A stretch of DNA of 30,508 nt from Sulfurospirillum sp. UBA1314 (GTDB lineage: Bacteria > Campylobacterota > Campylobacteria > Campylobacterales > Sulfurospirillaceae), in NCBI GenBank assembly GCA_002307095.1, contig DBTO01000079.1, forward strand, positions 1-30,508, written 5' to 3'. Every line of letters starts with the position of its first letter. The first letter of the stretch is position 1. The notes below the pieces were generated by a model. The model did not search any database. It had not been told where the DNA came from and saw only the letters and a program-made list of their open reading frames with translations. This document shows positions 7,287-14,768 of this stretch, piece by piece. The position numbers and the translations under genes are program-made.

Positions 7287-8212
7287 ATGGCTTTTTAGTC
7301 GAAAATGGCGGTATGCAATGCTCAATCCAAGATGCAGGACGCAGAGGCTTGAGTGACATTGGGCTTACCCAAAGCGGTGCGATGGACGAGATGGCATTTG
7401 GGTATGCCAATTTTTTGGTGGGCAATGCGTTTAACACGCCTTCTATTGAGATCGCGATGGGTGGCGCTTCGTTTAAAGCCAGAAGTGAGATGTGCATCGC
7501 CATTTGTGGCGCCAATATGCAGCCTACCTGTAACGGACATAAGATCGCGTTGTGGCAGACCTATCCACTCAGACGAGGCGATGTGATCGCTTTTGGATTT
7601 GCGAGCGAAGGGCAGTTTGCCTATATCGCCGTTGCAGGAGGATTTCAAACGCCTTTTTCGTATGGAAGTTATTCCACGAGTATCAAAGAGGGGCTTGGCG
7701 GGGTGGAGGGACGCAAACTCAAAGCGGGCGATTTCCTTCAAACCTTAGACGCGAGATGTCCTGTGGACAGGAGAAAACTGGAACGAAAATTTATCCCAAA
7801 ATACCCCGATTCCATTACCGTACGCTTGGTCAAAGGCTACCAAGAAGCGATGTTTGATGCCTCGTCTCAAGAGACGTTTTTTAACAGTGTTTATACCTTT
7901 AGAGGTGAGGGTGATCGTATGGGGTATCGTTTTAGTGGCGAAAAAGTTGTCCCTTTGGCTTCGGGCATTCTCTCTGAGCCCATCTGCTATGGTGCGGTAC
8001 AAGTGCCCAGTCACGGTGAGCCGATTGTGCTGTTAAAAGAGCGTCAAACCATCGGGGGGTATCCTAAAATTGGCTCTGTTATTGCCGTGGATTGTTTTAA
8101 ACTTGCTCAACTTAAAGTGGGTGGGAACGTGAAGTTTAAAGAGGTGAGTTTAAAAGAGGCGCAAAGGGCAACAAGAGCCTTTTACACCTTTTTTAAAGAG
8201 CAAGAAGCGTAA
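7283..8212 (+). CDS. pxpC: 5-oxoprolinase subunit C (KipA family)
   Basis: This is the third 5-oxoprolinase subunit, of the KipA/allophanate hydrolase subunit 2 family. The 309 residues begin with the family pattern CSIQDAGRRGLSDIG followed by SGAMDEMAFGYAN. Later come AVAGGF, the GDRMGYR segment and LKERQTIGGYPKIG near the end. Start ATG overlaps the pxpB stop as ATGA. The stop codon lies in the loop of a 13-bp hairpin shared with the convergent chemoreceptor gene. The operon is complete (A-B-C), so the cell should be able to recycle or use 5-oxoproline as a glutamate source. Confidence 0.92.
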   Translation: MNGFLVENGGMQCSIQDAGRRGLSDIGLTQSGAMDEMAFGYANFLVGNAFNTPSIEIAMGGASFKARSEMCIAICGANMQPTCNGHKIALWQTYPLRRGDVIAFGFASEGQFAYIAVAGGFQTPFSYGSYSTSIKEGLGGVEGRKLKAGDFLQTLDARCPVDRRKLERKFIPKYPDSITVRLVKGYQEAMFDASSQETFFNSVYTFRGEGDRMGYRFSGEKVVPLASGILSEPICYGAVQVPSHGEPIVLLKERQTIGGYPKIGSVIAVDCFKLAQLKVGGNVKFKEVSLKEAQRATRAFYTFFKEQEA

Positions 8213-8226
8213 GGCTTCTTGCTCTT
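8196..8226. terminator. Shared hairpin between convergent pxpC and chemoreceptor gene
   Basis: A perfect 13-bp stem (8196-8208 with 8214-8226, 5-base loop) spans the pxpC stop and reaches the chemoreceptor stop. T-runs are short on both sides (TTT then A-rich on the minus strand), so it is a probable bidirectional terminator of moderate strength. Confidence 0.75.
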
Positions 8227-10177
8227 ACGTTCTAAAATTTCCTAAAACGTTGTTGAGCTTTTCGGTGAGATCACTGAGATGCTCAGTCGCACTGCTCACC
8301 TCTTCCATGCTGCGCGTGTTGCTAACGGTAATCGTGTTGATCTCTTCGATTTTAACGACGATGGCATCAATTTGTACCCCCGTGTTAATATAATCTTTCA
8401 CCGTATTTTCACTCGAAAGCGTCGCATTGTCCATAATAACAGCAGTTTCATGAATATTTTTTTCCACTTCCGTTGCGATTTTTGTGAGATTTTCCATACT
8501 TTGGGAATTCATATTCATATGTTCACTCGCATCATTGATCGCTTGGACAATCACATTGATTGTTGCATTAATCTCAGTGAGGCTTTTTTGAGTACGTTCC
8601 GCCAAATTGCGGACTTCATCGGCAACGACGGCAAAACCACGTCCATGTTCACCTGCACGTGCCGCTTCAATTGCCGCATTAAGGGCGAGTAAATTGGTTT
8701 GATCGGCAATGTCAGAGATAACAGTTAAAACGCCTTTGACTTGGTCAGCATCATTACTCAGCTGTGAGATTTGACGCGCGAGTTCGACTTCCGTATTGGC
8801 ACTGGATTCGACTTGCTCTGCAAGTTTGATGATCTGATTTTTAGCATTGGTGAGCTTTGCATGTGCTTCACCTATCTCGGTTTCAGACTGTTTTGCTTTT
8901 TGCAAGGAGAGGGAGAGCTCTTCTTTGATAGCGCGAGACATATGGTTGGTATCATTGACGATCAACGAAGTCTCTTCTGCTCTTCGTCCTACTTCAAGGG
9001 CTGTGGAGCTGAGTTCATTGGCAACCGAGGCATTCTCATTACTGGAGGATTTTGCCATGCTCACCGTCGTGCGCACTTTGTCAATGAAAAGATTGAAAGC
9101 AAGGGAGGCAAGACCGATCTCGTCACCACTTTTGATCTCCATTTTTTTGGTCAGATCGCCATCACCACTGGAGAGGTTTTCCGCGCGTATTTGGAGCTCT
9201 TTCACAGGATCTATGACCGATTTTTTAATCGTAATCACCAGCATCGCCATAATCAATGTCGTGATAATCGACATGGTAATGATGAGTTTAATGACAACGT
9301 ATTGCGCTTCATGCACAACCGTTTTGACCGCACTAATCTCTCTGGCGATCAACACTTCACCTGCTTTGCTTCCATCAAAGGCTTTGAGTTCATCTCGGAC
9401 GACAAAATAAGAGGGTGTAAAGAAACTAGCTCCTTTGCTGGTAAGGTCAAGATCTTTGATCTCTTCAAAGAGTTTCATGTCGGTGATCTCTTTTTTCTGA
9501 GAAAGGGCGGTGTCTTTGGCAAGAAGCGCATCTTTGGCGGTTGCGCTGAGGTTGAGCTGTTTTTTCTCGGTCAAAAAGAGCACGCTTGCCTTGATATCTT
9601 CTTTCGCATTGTTCACCGCGGCATCAAAGGTGTCGATAAATTCGACCGAACCCAAGTACTCACCATCTTTAACGATAGGTGCAACACCTCGCAATGACAT
9701 ACCCGCAACGCCCATTTCGATGGCGGTCAGTGGCTGTTTGGTCTCTTTGACTTTTTTGATGGTATGGCGAAAACTGGAGAGATCATCGCCAAATTTGGAA
9801 GGCATCCACTCTCTGAGGAAACTTTTGATGTCTTGGGTGTGGATGTGGATTTGCGCTTCTTTGTAGTTGGTTTTTTCTTTATACGCTTTGGTAAGCTCTT
9901 TGAGTCCTTTGGTGGCAATGGCGCGATCGTTATTTAAGAGCGCTTCAATCACGTAATAATTGGATGCAATTGTAATCGCATTGGTCAGTGCGACGTCGTA
10001 TTGAGCTTCGAGTTGATTTTTGACGTATACTTTGAGTTCACCTTGCTCTTTGGCATACACATCTTTTTCGATCCCTTGGATACTGAGATATGACGTAAAA
10101 AGGATAAGAATAAAGCCTATAACCAATCCTCCAAAAAGGGGAATGTATACTTTTTTTGCAAGAGTCCACTGTTTCAT
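8225..10177 (-). CDS. Methyl-accepting chemotaxis protein with periplasmic Cache-type sensor
   Basis: This is a membrane chemoreceptor that signals to CheA/CheW to steer flagellar motion. Residue numbers count from an upstream ATG five residues before the chosen start. It has a first membrane helix (about 17-35), a periplasmic sensor (about 40-297) containing MSLRGVAPI and GSVEF typical of Cache-type domains, a second membrane helix (298-322), HAMP (about 323-377) and a long cytoplasmic coiled coil. The conserved hairpin tip (ADQTNLLALNAAIEAARA, about 496-513) is canonical. It lacks a C-terminal CheR-tethering pentapeptide, ending NVLGNFRT. ATG at 10177 is preferred, with TTGGAG nine bases upstream; an in-frame ATG at 10192 has no ribosome site. 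The ligand is unknown. Convergent placement next to pxpABC is suggestive but not evidence. Confidence 0.92.
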   Translation of the reverse strand: MKQWTLAKKVYIPLFGGLVIGFILILFTSYLSIQGIEKDVYAKEQGELKVYVKNQLEAQYDVALTNAITIASNYYVIEALLNNDRAIATKGLKELTKAYKEKTNYKEAQIHIHTQDIKSFLREWMPSKFGDDLSSFRHTIKKVKETKQPLTAIEMGVAGMSLRGVAPIVKDGEYLGSVEFIDTFDAAVNNAKEDIKASVLFLTEKKQLNLSATAKDALLAKDTALSQKKEITDMKLFEEIKDLDLTSKGASFFTPSYFVVRDELKAFDGSKAGEVLIAREISAVKTVVHEAQYVVIKLIITMSIITTLIMAMLVITIKKSVIDPVKELQIRAENLSSGDGDLTKKMEIKSGDEIGLASLAFNLFIDKVRTTVSMAKSSSNENASVANELSSTALEVGRRAEETSLIVNDTNHMSRAIKEELSLSLQKAKQSETEIGEAHAKLTNAKNQIIKLAEQVESSANTEVELARQISQLSNDADQVKGVLTVISDIADQTNLLALNAAIEAARAGEHGRGFAVVADEVRNLAERTQKSLTEINATINVIVQAINDASEHMNMNSQSMENLTKIATEVEKNIHETAVIMDNATLSSENTVKDYINTGVQIDAIVVKIEEINTITVSNTRSMEEVSSATEHLSDLTEKLNNVLGNFRT

Positions 10178-10208
10178 TACCTTTTTCTCCAATCAAAGCG
10201 TTTAAATC

Positions 10209-10235
10209 ATTATACAAATTTAAAATTAATGTCAA
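10209..10235 (-). promoter_or_regulatory. Promoter of the chemoreceptor gene
   Basis: On the minus strand TTGACA (10235-10230) and TATAAT (10214-10209) are both perfect sigma-70 boxes, but the spacer is only 15 bases, short of the usual 17. The start codon is about 30 bases downstream. I see no sigma-28 type box. Confidence 0.5.
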
Positions 10236-10292
10236 CTTTTGATTTTCCAATTATTGCTCCTATTTTCCTTATAATTGTTGATTTAAAAGCGC

Positions 10293-10298
10293 TATAAT
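10293..10298 (+). promoter_or_regulatory. -10 box of the ribE operon
   Basis: TATAAT 30 bases before the ribE start, in the gap shared with the divergent chemoreceptor gene. The leader is too short for an FMN riboswitch. Confidence 0.5.
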
Positions 10299-10328
10299 AA
10301 AACTAAAGAATACGACACAGAGGTACAT

Positions 10329-10937
10329 ATGTTTACAGGCTTGATTCGAGAATTTGCAGAAGTGCTTAGCTATACCACCAACGTCTTAACGCTCCGTGCG
10401 ACGTATAAACCCAAAATTGGCGATAGCATTGCGATTAACGGTGCATGCTTGACCGTTATCTCTCTTTTTGAAGCTGGTTTTAGTGTGGAACTTTCACAGG
10501 AGAGTCGCTCTTTGTTAGCAGTCGAAAACCTCAAAGGCAAGGTGCATATTGAGCCAGCTCTTGCTCTTGGTGATCGTCTGGATGGTCATATGGTTCAAGG
10601 GCATGTGGATTGCGTTGGAGTGATTGAAAAGCTGGATCAAAAAGAAAATGGGCTGGATATCGAGGTGAGTCTTCCCTCCAAACAGTTGATTTTTGTGATT
10701 CCCAAAGGGAGCATTACGATTGATGGCGTGAGTTTGACGGTAAATGAGGTGAACGAAAAAAGTTTTCGTTTGACGATCATTCCGCACACGTTAGCACAAA
10801 CATTGATTGGTACCTATAAAATCGGGCGCAGAGTCAACGTTGAGACCGATATGTTTGCACGTTACCTTTATCATATGTTCTCTCAAAAAGAGGGACTTGA
10901 CTGGAACAGTGTGGATCGCATTATGGCGATTTACTGA
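10329..10937 (+). CDS. ribE: Riboflavin synthase, alpha subunit type
   Basis: It joins two molecules of 6,7-dimethyl-8-ribityllumazine to give riboflavin and a pyrimidine by-product. The 202 residues form two lumazine-binding barrels. The N-terminal one starts with MFTGLIRE and has INGACLTV and VQGHVDCVG. The second repeats the pattern with ITIDGVSLTVNEV and IIPHTLAQT, then VNVETD before the C-terminal helix. Length is typical. GAGG lies five bases before ATG. The TGA stop shares a base with the ATG of the next gene (TGATG), so pgeF translation is coupled. No FMN riboswitch precedes it. Confidence 0.95.
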   Translation: MFTGLIREFAEVLSYTTNVLTLRATYKPKIGDSIAINGACLTVISLFEAGFSVELSQESRSLLAVENLKGKVHIEPALALGDRLDGHMVQGHVDCVGVIEKLDQKENGLDIEVSLPSKQLIFVIPKGSITIDGVSLTVNEVNEKSFRLTIIPHTLAQTLIGTYKIGRRVNVETDMFARYLYHMFSQKEGLDWNSVDRIMAIY

Positions 10938-11611
10938 TGCAGCATTTTTTTACCAACCGTTTTGATGGGGTGAGCGAAGCGCCATTTGAGAGTCTTAATT
11001 TTGGTTTACATGTAAACGATGAGGCTTTACATGTAAACCAAAATCGAGCGATTTTAAAAGCGAAATTGGGCGTTTCAAAACTGGTCTTTATGGATCAAGT
11101 GCATGGTGATAGTATCGTACGGATCGAAAGTGGTGATGAGATGCCAACGTGTGATGCGATGATTTCCAATGTTCCCGATATTGCGCTTGCGGTGATGGTG
11201 GCAGATTGCATTCCGATTTTATACTACGATGAGGTGCATCAGGCGATTGGTGTGGCACATGCAGGGCGTGTGGGAACGCTTTTGCAGGTTGGGCAAAAAT
11301 GTGCTCGTGCGATGGTTGAGAATTTCGGTACACGCATGCAAGAGCTTAGAATTTGGATGGGACCTTCGATTCGTTCGTGTTGTTATGAAGTAGGATTCGA
11401 GGCAACCCAAGGGCTTGAATCTTTTTTACATGTAAAGAATGGAAACTACTTTTTGGATTTACAAGATGCGAATTTAAAGGCATTTTTAGACATGGGCATA
11501 AAAAGAGAACATATTACCATCTCAGAAATATGTACCTGTTGCGATCACGCCTATTTTTCCTACCGAAGAGATAAAATCACAGGACGTTTTGCAGGAGTAA
11601 TAGTATTATGA
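10937..11611 (+). CDS. pgeF: Polyphenol oxidase/laccase-domain family protein (YfiH/PgeF)
   Basis: This belongs to the DUF152/YfiH family, described both as a multi-substrate purine nucleoside-cleaving enzyme and as a peptidoglycan-editing factor. The 224 residues show the family's zinc/active-site residues: H in DQVHGDS, C in VADCIPIL and H in VAHAGRVG, plus the C-terminal SYRRDKITGRFAGVI. The AHAG segment is followed by RVG rather than the common WRG. Three exact copies of the dispersed palindrome fall in this 675-base gene, giving LHVN twice and LHVK once. It has no clear ribosome site of its own and depends on coupling with ribE. The stop overlaps the next ATG (ATGA). Confidence 0.88.
   Translation: MQHFFTNRFDGVSEAPFESLNFGLHVNDEALHVNQNRAILKAKLGVSKLVFMDQVHGDSIVRIESGDEMPTCDAMISNVPDIALAVMVADCIPILYYDEVHQAIGVAHAGRVGTLLQVGQKCARAMVENFGTRMQELRIWMGPSIRSCCYEVGFEATQGLESFLHVKNGNYFLDLQDANLKAFLDMGIKREHITISEICTCCDHAYFSYRRDKITGRFAGVIVL
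11005..11016. repeat. TTTACATGTAAA palindrome in pgeF, copy 1
   Basis: Exact copy encoding Leu-His-Val-Asn. Its centre is 21 bases from that of the next copy. Confidence 0.9.
11026..11037. repeat. TTTACATGTAAA palindrome in pgeF, copy 2
   Basis: Exact copy encoding a second Leu-His-Val-Asn, two helical turns from copy 1. Confidence 0.9.
11425..11436. repeat. TTTACATGTAAA palindrome in pgeF, copy 3
   Basis: Exact copy encoding Leu-His-Val-Lys, preceded by two further T. Confidence 0.9.
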
Positions 11612-11856
11612 TCAACAAAGGATTGTCGCATTATCAAAGTGCGCAAAAAAATAGTGGTGCGTTTGAAAATAGGGCTTTTTTAGAAAAAATTATGGAAAAA
11701 GGAGCGCTGTATAACATCGCTTTTTTGCAAAATAGAGCCTTGTTGGAGACGATTTTAGAGCTTCCGGAGTGTATGATTGATGCGAAGAAAATGAAGCAGA
11801 TGGAAACGCTCCTCTTATGGCTTTTAAAGACACAAGAGGAAGCAAGAGTCAGCTAA
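11608..11856 (+). CDS. Small protein of unknown function with internal repeat
   Basis: I do not recognise this 82-residue protein. It is predicted helical and contains two similar segments 21 residues apart: NRAFLEKIM (21-29) and NRALLETIL (42-50), each followed by acidic or hydrophobic helix-like sequence. It has no signal peptide, membrane helix or metal motif; there is one Cys at position 55. The ATG overlaps the pgeF stop (ATGA), with GGAG ten bases upstream, so it is the third gene of the ribE operon. Its stop TAA touches the stop of the convergent tpx with no base between. Codon use looks like its neighbours. It is a real gene by coupling, with function open. Confidence 0.75.
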   Translation: MINKGLSHYQSAQKNSGAFENRAFLEKIMEKGALYNIAFLQNRALLETILELPECMIDAKKMKQMETLLLWLLKTQEEARVS

Positions 11857-12405
11857 TTAGCGTGCGCCACAACCGCATTTGTGTCCACCGCTTGGTGTCG
11901 CCGCTTCTTTTAGTGCACACAATGCACCCTCGTAGTTTGGCTCTTCGGTAATTTCAGGGCAAATCTCTTTGTAAACCACTTTACCTTCTTTGCTTACCAC
12001 AAAAATAGCACGTGCGCTTAGACCTTTGAGTGGGCCATCGGCGATTAAAACGCCGTATGCGTTTGCCAGTGCTTTGTCTCTAAAATCACTGCCGACTTGA
12101 AGGTTTTCAATCCCTTCGGTGGTACAGAAACGTCCCATCGCAAAAGGAAGATCCATCGAAGCAACCACAACCGTTGCATCCGAAATTGCCGCAGCTTTGG
12201 TGTTAAACGTACGTGTCTCTTGCGCACAAACGGCTGTGTCAAGTGAAGGAACGATCACGATGATTTGTGTTTTCTCGCTTGCGCCACCGACTTTGATCTC
12301 ACTGAGATCTTTTGCTACAAGTGTCACTACGGGCGCTTTATCGCCAACGTTAATTTCTGCACCTGCGAGTGCGACTGGATTGCCTTTAAGTTTGGTTGAT
12401 GCCAT
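11857..12405 (-). CDS. tpx: Thiol peroxidase (Tpx) with Cys-rich C-terminal tail
   Basis: Tpx is an atypical 2-Cys peroxiredoxin that reduces hydrogen and alkyl peroxides using thioredoxin. The 182 residues include the peroxidatic Cys in LDTAVCAQETRTFN (C60), where T57 is the conserved catalytic Thr, and the resolving Cys in GRFCTTEG (C94). The family is usually about 165 residues. This one carries an extra tail ending GGHKCGCGAR (C177, C179, H175), which looks like a small metal- or thiol-binding element. AAAGGAT lies about 7 bases before the ATG. The gene has its own promoter (-10 at 12447-12442). Its 3' end abuts the convergent 82-residue gene without a terminator. Confidence 0.93.
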   Translation of the reverse strand: MASTKLKGNPVALAGAEINVGDKAPVVTLVAKDLSEIKVGGASEKTQIIVIVPSLDTAVCAQETRTFNTKAAAISDATVVVASMDLPFAMGRFCTTEGIENLQVGSDFRDKALANAYGVLIADGPLKGLSARAIFVVSKEGKVVYKEICPEITEEPNYEGALCALKEAATPSGGHKCGCGAR

Positions 12406-12441
12406 GAAATATCCTTTAAAAAATAGTGTATCGATGCGAAA

Positions 12442-12447
12442 ATTATA
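12442..12447 (-). promoter_or_regulatory. -10 box of tpx
   Basis: TATAAT on the minus strand, 37 bases before the tpx ATG, in the 139-base gap after the HD-domain gene. No clear operator or terminator is visible in the rest of the gap. Confidence 0.5.
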
Positions 12448-12544
12448 GCTAACTCGGATAAATAAACTCTTAATTTAAAAAGTTAGAGAATTTGTATGTG
12501 ATTGGATTCTTTTCTCCTTGGATTATTCTATCACACTCTCTTCT

Positions 12545-13768
12545 TTATGCGTCAAAATCTTTTACATGTAAGGAGTTAGAAGCCAAATAAGGGTGATACG
12601 AGTCAAGATACGTTGCGATGTAGGGAACAATGATCGGATCGAGCTGATGCTCGCTAATAACCGCCTCTAGCGTTTCAACCATTTCACTCTTTTGAAGCGG
12701 CATCAGCGCATCAATCGTATGAGCAAACGTTAAAATGCGAACTTCAAGAGGTTTAGAGGTTTCATCGTCTACGATGCCTTTTTCTTTAGCGTTTTGCGCT
12801 TCGTGGTAGAGCGAAACCGTCTTGGCTATTTTTTCAAATCCTTTGATCTGTCCTAAAATAATCTGTGCATCAAATCCTTGTCTTCTAATGCGGATATGCT
12901 CCTCATCACTGAGTGGCGCTGTTTTGGTTACGAGAACATCAGGAACGCGAAGTTTTCCCAAATCGTATAAAAGTGCGCAGAGCTCAACCGTCTCTTGATC
13001 GCGCAGGGAAAGATTGTACAATCGTGCAATAAAGCGCGCTAATGAGGCTAGACGCACCGTATGTTGGGCATCATAAGAGATTTTTGCATTGACGATGCCT
13101 GCAAACATCATCGCGATTTTTTTAAGTTCATCGAAGTGAATGGCTTGAATTTCTCCTTGATCGATCCAATCTTTAAAGTAATAAGGAAGTGCAAAGGAGT
13201 CTAAATAGTACCAAAAAGAGTCTCGATGCGAAATCTCTACAAACGCTTCACACAGCTTTGGCGCAAACATGGAGGGAGAATGGGTTTGAATGATGGTACG
13301 AATCGTCTCTTTTTCATGACTCAAATGTGCTCCAAATTGCGAACGCAAGGCATCAATACGATCGGAAAGATAAATCAGATTGGCGTAAAGTTTCATCTCT
13401 TCATCTATCTGGAATTCAAACGCTTCCCAATGTGTGTGATGGAAAGCAATAATCTCAGCAAAACCATCATAAAAAGGCACATCATGAAGTAAACTTGCTC
13501 CTATGGCGCAATGCACATAAGCGTCTTCCCAATCTAATTGACTCACAATCGCATGATGGACTCCTGTCGAAGAGACACCGCAATCATGAAGCATCGCCAT
13601 TAGCATGACTTTATCGAGTTTTGATTGTCGCCAACCTAGTTTTTTAGCGATTTCACACGCGATACAGGCGACACGTTTTCCGTGCATAATGTCGTCAATT
13701 CCCACATAATCAAGTGCTTCTGAGAGCGCGTAAGTCACTTCTCGTAAATTTAGTTGGTAAATCATCAC
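12545..13768 (-). CDS. Tandem HD-domain protein with degenerate HD-GYP C-terminal half
   Basis: The 407 residues contain two HD-type regions. The N-terminal one keeps the metal-binding residues: H29, HD at 61-62 (MLHDCGV), H86, and the HH/H group at 110-113. The C-terminal one resembles HD-GYP in layout (H236, then LYDLGKLRVPDVLV, TKTAPLSDEE), but the HD is YD (Y268), and the HHE..GYP segment is reduced to YHEAQNAKEKG with no GYP. So the c-di-GMP phosphodiesterase signature is lost, while the first HD domain could still be a phosphohydrolase. It has no membrane segment. AAAGGAG lies 6 bases before ATG-ATG. It probably acts in nucleotide second-messenger signalling; the substrate is unknown. 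The last codons carry a degenerate palindrome copy (LHVK). Confidence 0.8.
   Translation of the reverse strand: MMIYQLNLREVTYALSEALDYVGIDDIMHGKRVACIACEIAKKLGWRQSKLDKVMLMAMLHDCGVSSTGVHHAIVSQLDWEDAYVHCAIGASLLHDVPFYDGFAEIIAFHHTHWEAFEFQIDEEMKLYANLIYLSDRIDALRSQFGAHLSHEKETIRTIIQTHSPSMFAPKLCEAFVEISHRDSFWYYLDSFALPYYFKDWIDQGEIQAIHFDELKKIAMMFAGIVNAKISYDAQHTVRLASLARFIARLYNLSLRDQETVELCALLYDLGKLRVPDVLVTKTAPLSDEEHIRIRRQGFDAQIILGQIKGFEKIAKTVSLYHEAQNAKEKGIVDDETSKPLEVRILTFAHTIDALMPLQKSEMVETLEAVISEHQLDPIIVPYIATYLDSYHPYLASNSLHVKDFDA
12561..12572. repeat. Degenerate palindrome copy TTTACATGTAAG in the HD gene
   Basis: One mismatch from the 12-mer. On the minus strand it encodes Leu-His-Val-Lys eight residues from the C-terminus. 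Confidence 0.75.
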
Positions 13769-13847
13769 AGGCTCCTTTTAGCGTCTTTTACGCTTAAAAG
13801 TTTATCCCTCTAGTGTTGTAATGGCGTTACATTCGTGTCACATTGGT

Positions 13848-13853
13848 TATAAT
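13848..13853 (+). promoter_or_regulatory. -10 box of the DMT transporter gene
   Basis: TATAAT 25 bases before the ATG; the ribosome site AAAAGGA follows. A TGTCA half-site lies just upstream at 13837. Confidence 0.5.
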
Positions 13854-13877
13854 TGCGCTTTATCAAAAAGGATTTGA

Positions 13878-14768
13878 ATGCAAATTTATCTACTTTTAGT
13901 GGTGTGCGTCCTGCTTTGGTCTGCCAATTTTGTCTTGGGGCGTTTTGTTGCAGGTGCTATTGAGCCATGGGAGTTGGCATTTTTTAGATGGTTGGGTGTT
14001 TTGGTGTTGATGCTTCCTTTTTTGCTTTTACATGTAAAGAATATTTACAGCGCACTTAAAAGCCATTTTGGTATTTTGGTGGCGCTCTCAGCGCTTGGAA
14101 TTGCGGGATTTAACACGCTTATTTACATCGGTTTACAGCATACGACCGCGACGAATGCGCTGCTTATTAACTCGTCTATTCCTATTATTATTCTGTTTCT
14201 CTCGTCGCTCATCCTTAAGACAGCTATTTCCCAAAGGCAGGTGATTGGCATCGTTCTTTCAACGCTAGGGGTTGTTTTTTTGGTGCTCAAAGGCGATGTG
14301 CGAAGTATCGTACAATTGAGCTTCAATGAGGGCGATTTATGGATCATTGCCTCTTCGCTTTGTTGGGCAAGCTACAGCGTTTTGGTCAAATTTAGACCTT
14401 CACGTTTGAGTAGTATGGAGTTTTTCGTCACGACGGTCAGTTTGGGTGTGATGATGCTGTTACCTTTTTACCTGACACAAGGCTACACATTGGAGCGCGA
14501 AGTGATGATTGTGTCACAGTATCCATGGGTGATTGCCTATGTGGTTTTAGTAACTTCCATTTTGTGTTATTATCTGTGGCATAAAGGCATTGCGCATATT
14601 GGAGCAGGGAAGACGGGACAATTTACCCATCTGATGCCACTATTTGGGAGTTTTTTAGCGTATGCTTTTTTAGGCGAGCGTTTGGAGTGGTACCATGTGG
14701 GTGGCATTGTTCTGATTTTTAGTGGTATTTACCTCTGTTTATTTGCGAAACAGGTTAGTGCGCGCTGA
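13878..14768 (+). CDS. EamA/DMT-superfamily membrane transporter
   Basis: The 296-residue protein is almost entirely hydrophobic, with about ten membrane helices in two repeated EamA halves. The N-terminal half has LLVVCVLLWSANFVLGR and PWELAFFRW, typical of the first EamA repeat. The second half starts near GDLWIIASSLCWASYSVLVK. It ends SGIYLCLFAKQ. Family members export amino acids, metabolites or drugs; the substrate here cannot be read from sequence. One exact palindrome copy encodes LHVK at the end of a helix (LLLHVKN). The last 14 bases overlap the 3' end of the convergent EAL gene, so no terminator can lie between them. Confidence 0.9.
   Translation: MQIYLLLVVCVLLWSANFVLGRFVAGAIEPWELAFFRWLGVLVLMLPFLLLHVKNIYSALKSHFGILVALSALGIAGFNTLIYIGLQHTTATNALLINSSIPIIILFLSSLILKTAISQRQVIGIVLSTLGVVFLVLKGDVRSIVQLSFNEGDLWIIASSLCWASYSVLVKFRPSRLSSMEFFVTTVSLGVMMLLPFYLTQGYTLEREVMIVSQYPWVIAYVVLVTSILCYYLWHKGIAHIGAGKTGQFTHLMPLFGSFLAYAFLGERLEWYHVGGIVLIFSGIYLCLFAKQVSAR
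14027..14038. repeat. TTTACATGTAAA palindrome in the DMT gene
   Basis: Exact copy encoding Leu-His-Val-Lys at the cytoplasmic or periplasmic end of a membrane helix. Confidence 0.9.

Noticed and set aside
8771..9697. A 308-codon open frame on the plus strand, antisense to the chemoreceptor gene
   Set aside because: Its translation is rich in Phe, Cys and His with no domain pattern. It is the mirror of a well-supported chemoreceptor and has no ribosome site of note.
10200..10328. Possible FMN riboswitch before ribE
   Set aside because: The predicted leader is only about 25 bases and no conserved RFN element is visible.
12474..12540. Terminator after the HD-domain gene
   Set aside because: Only imperfect pairing (GTGAT with ATCAC around a long loop) and no clean T-run.
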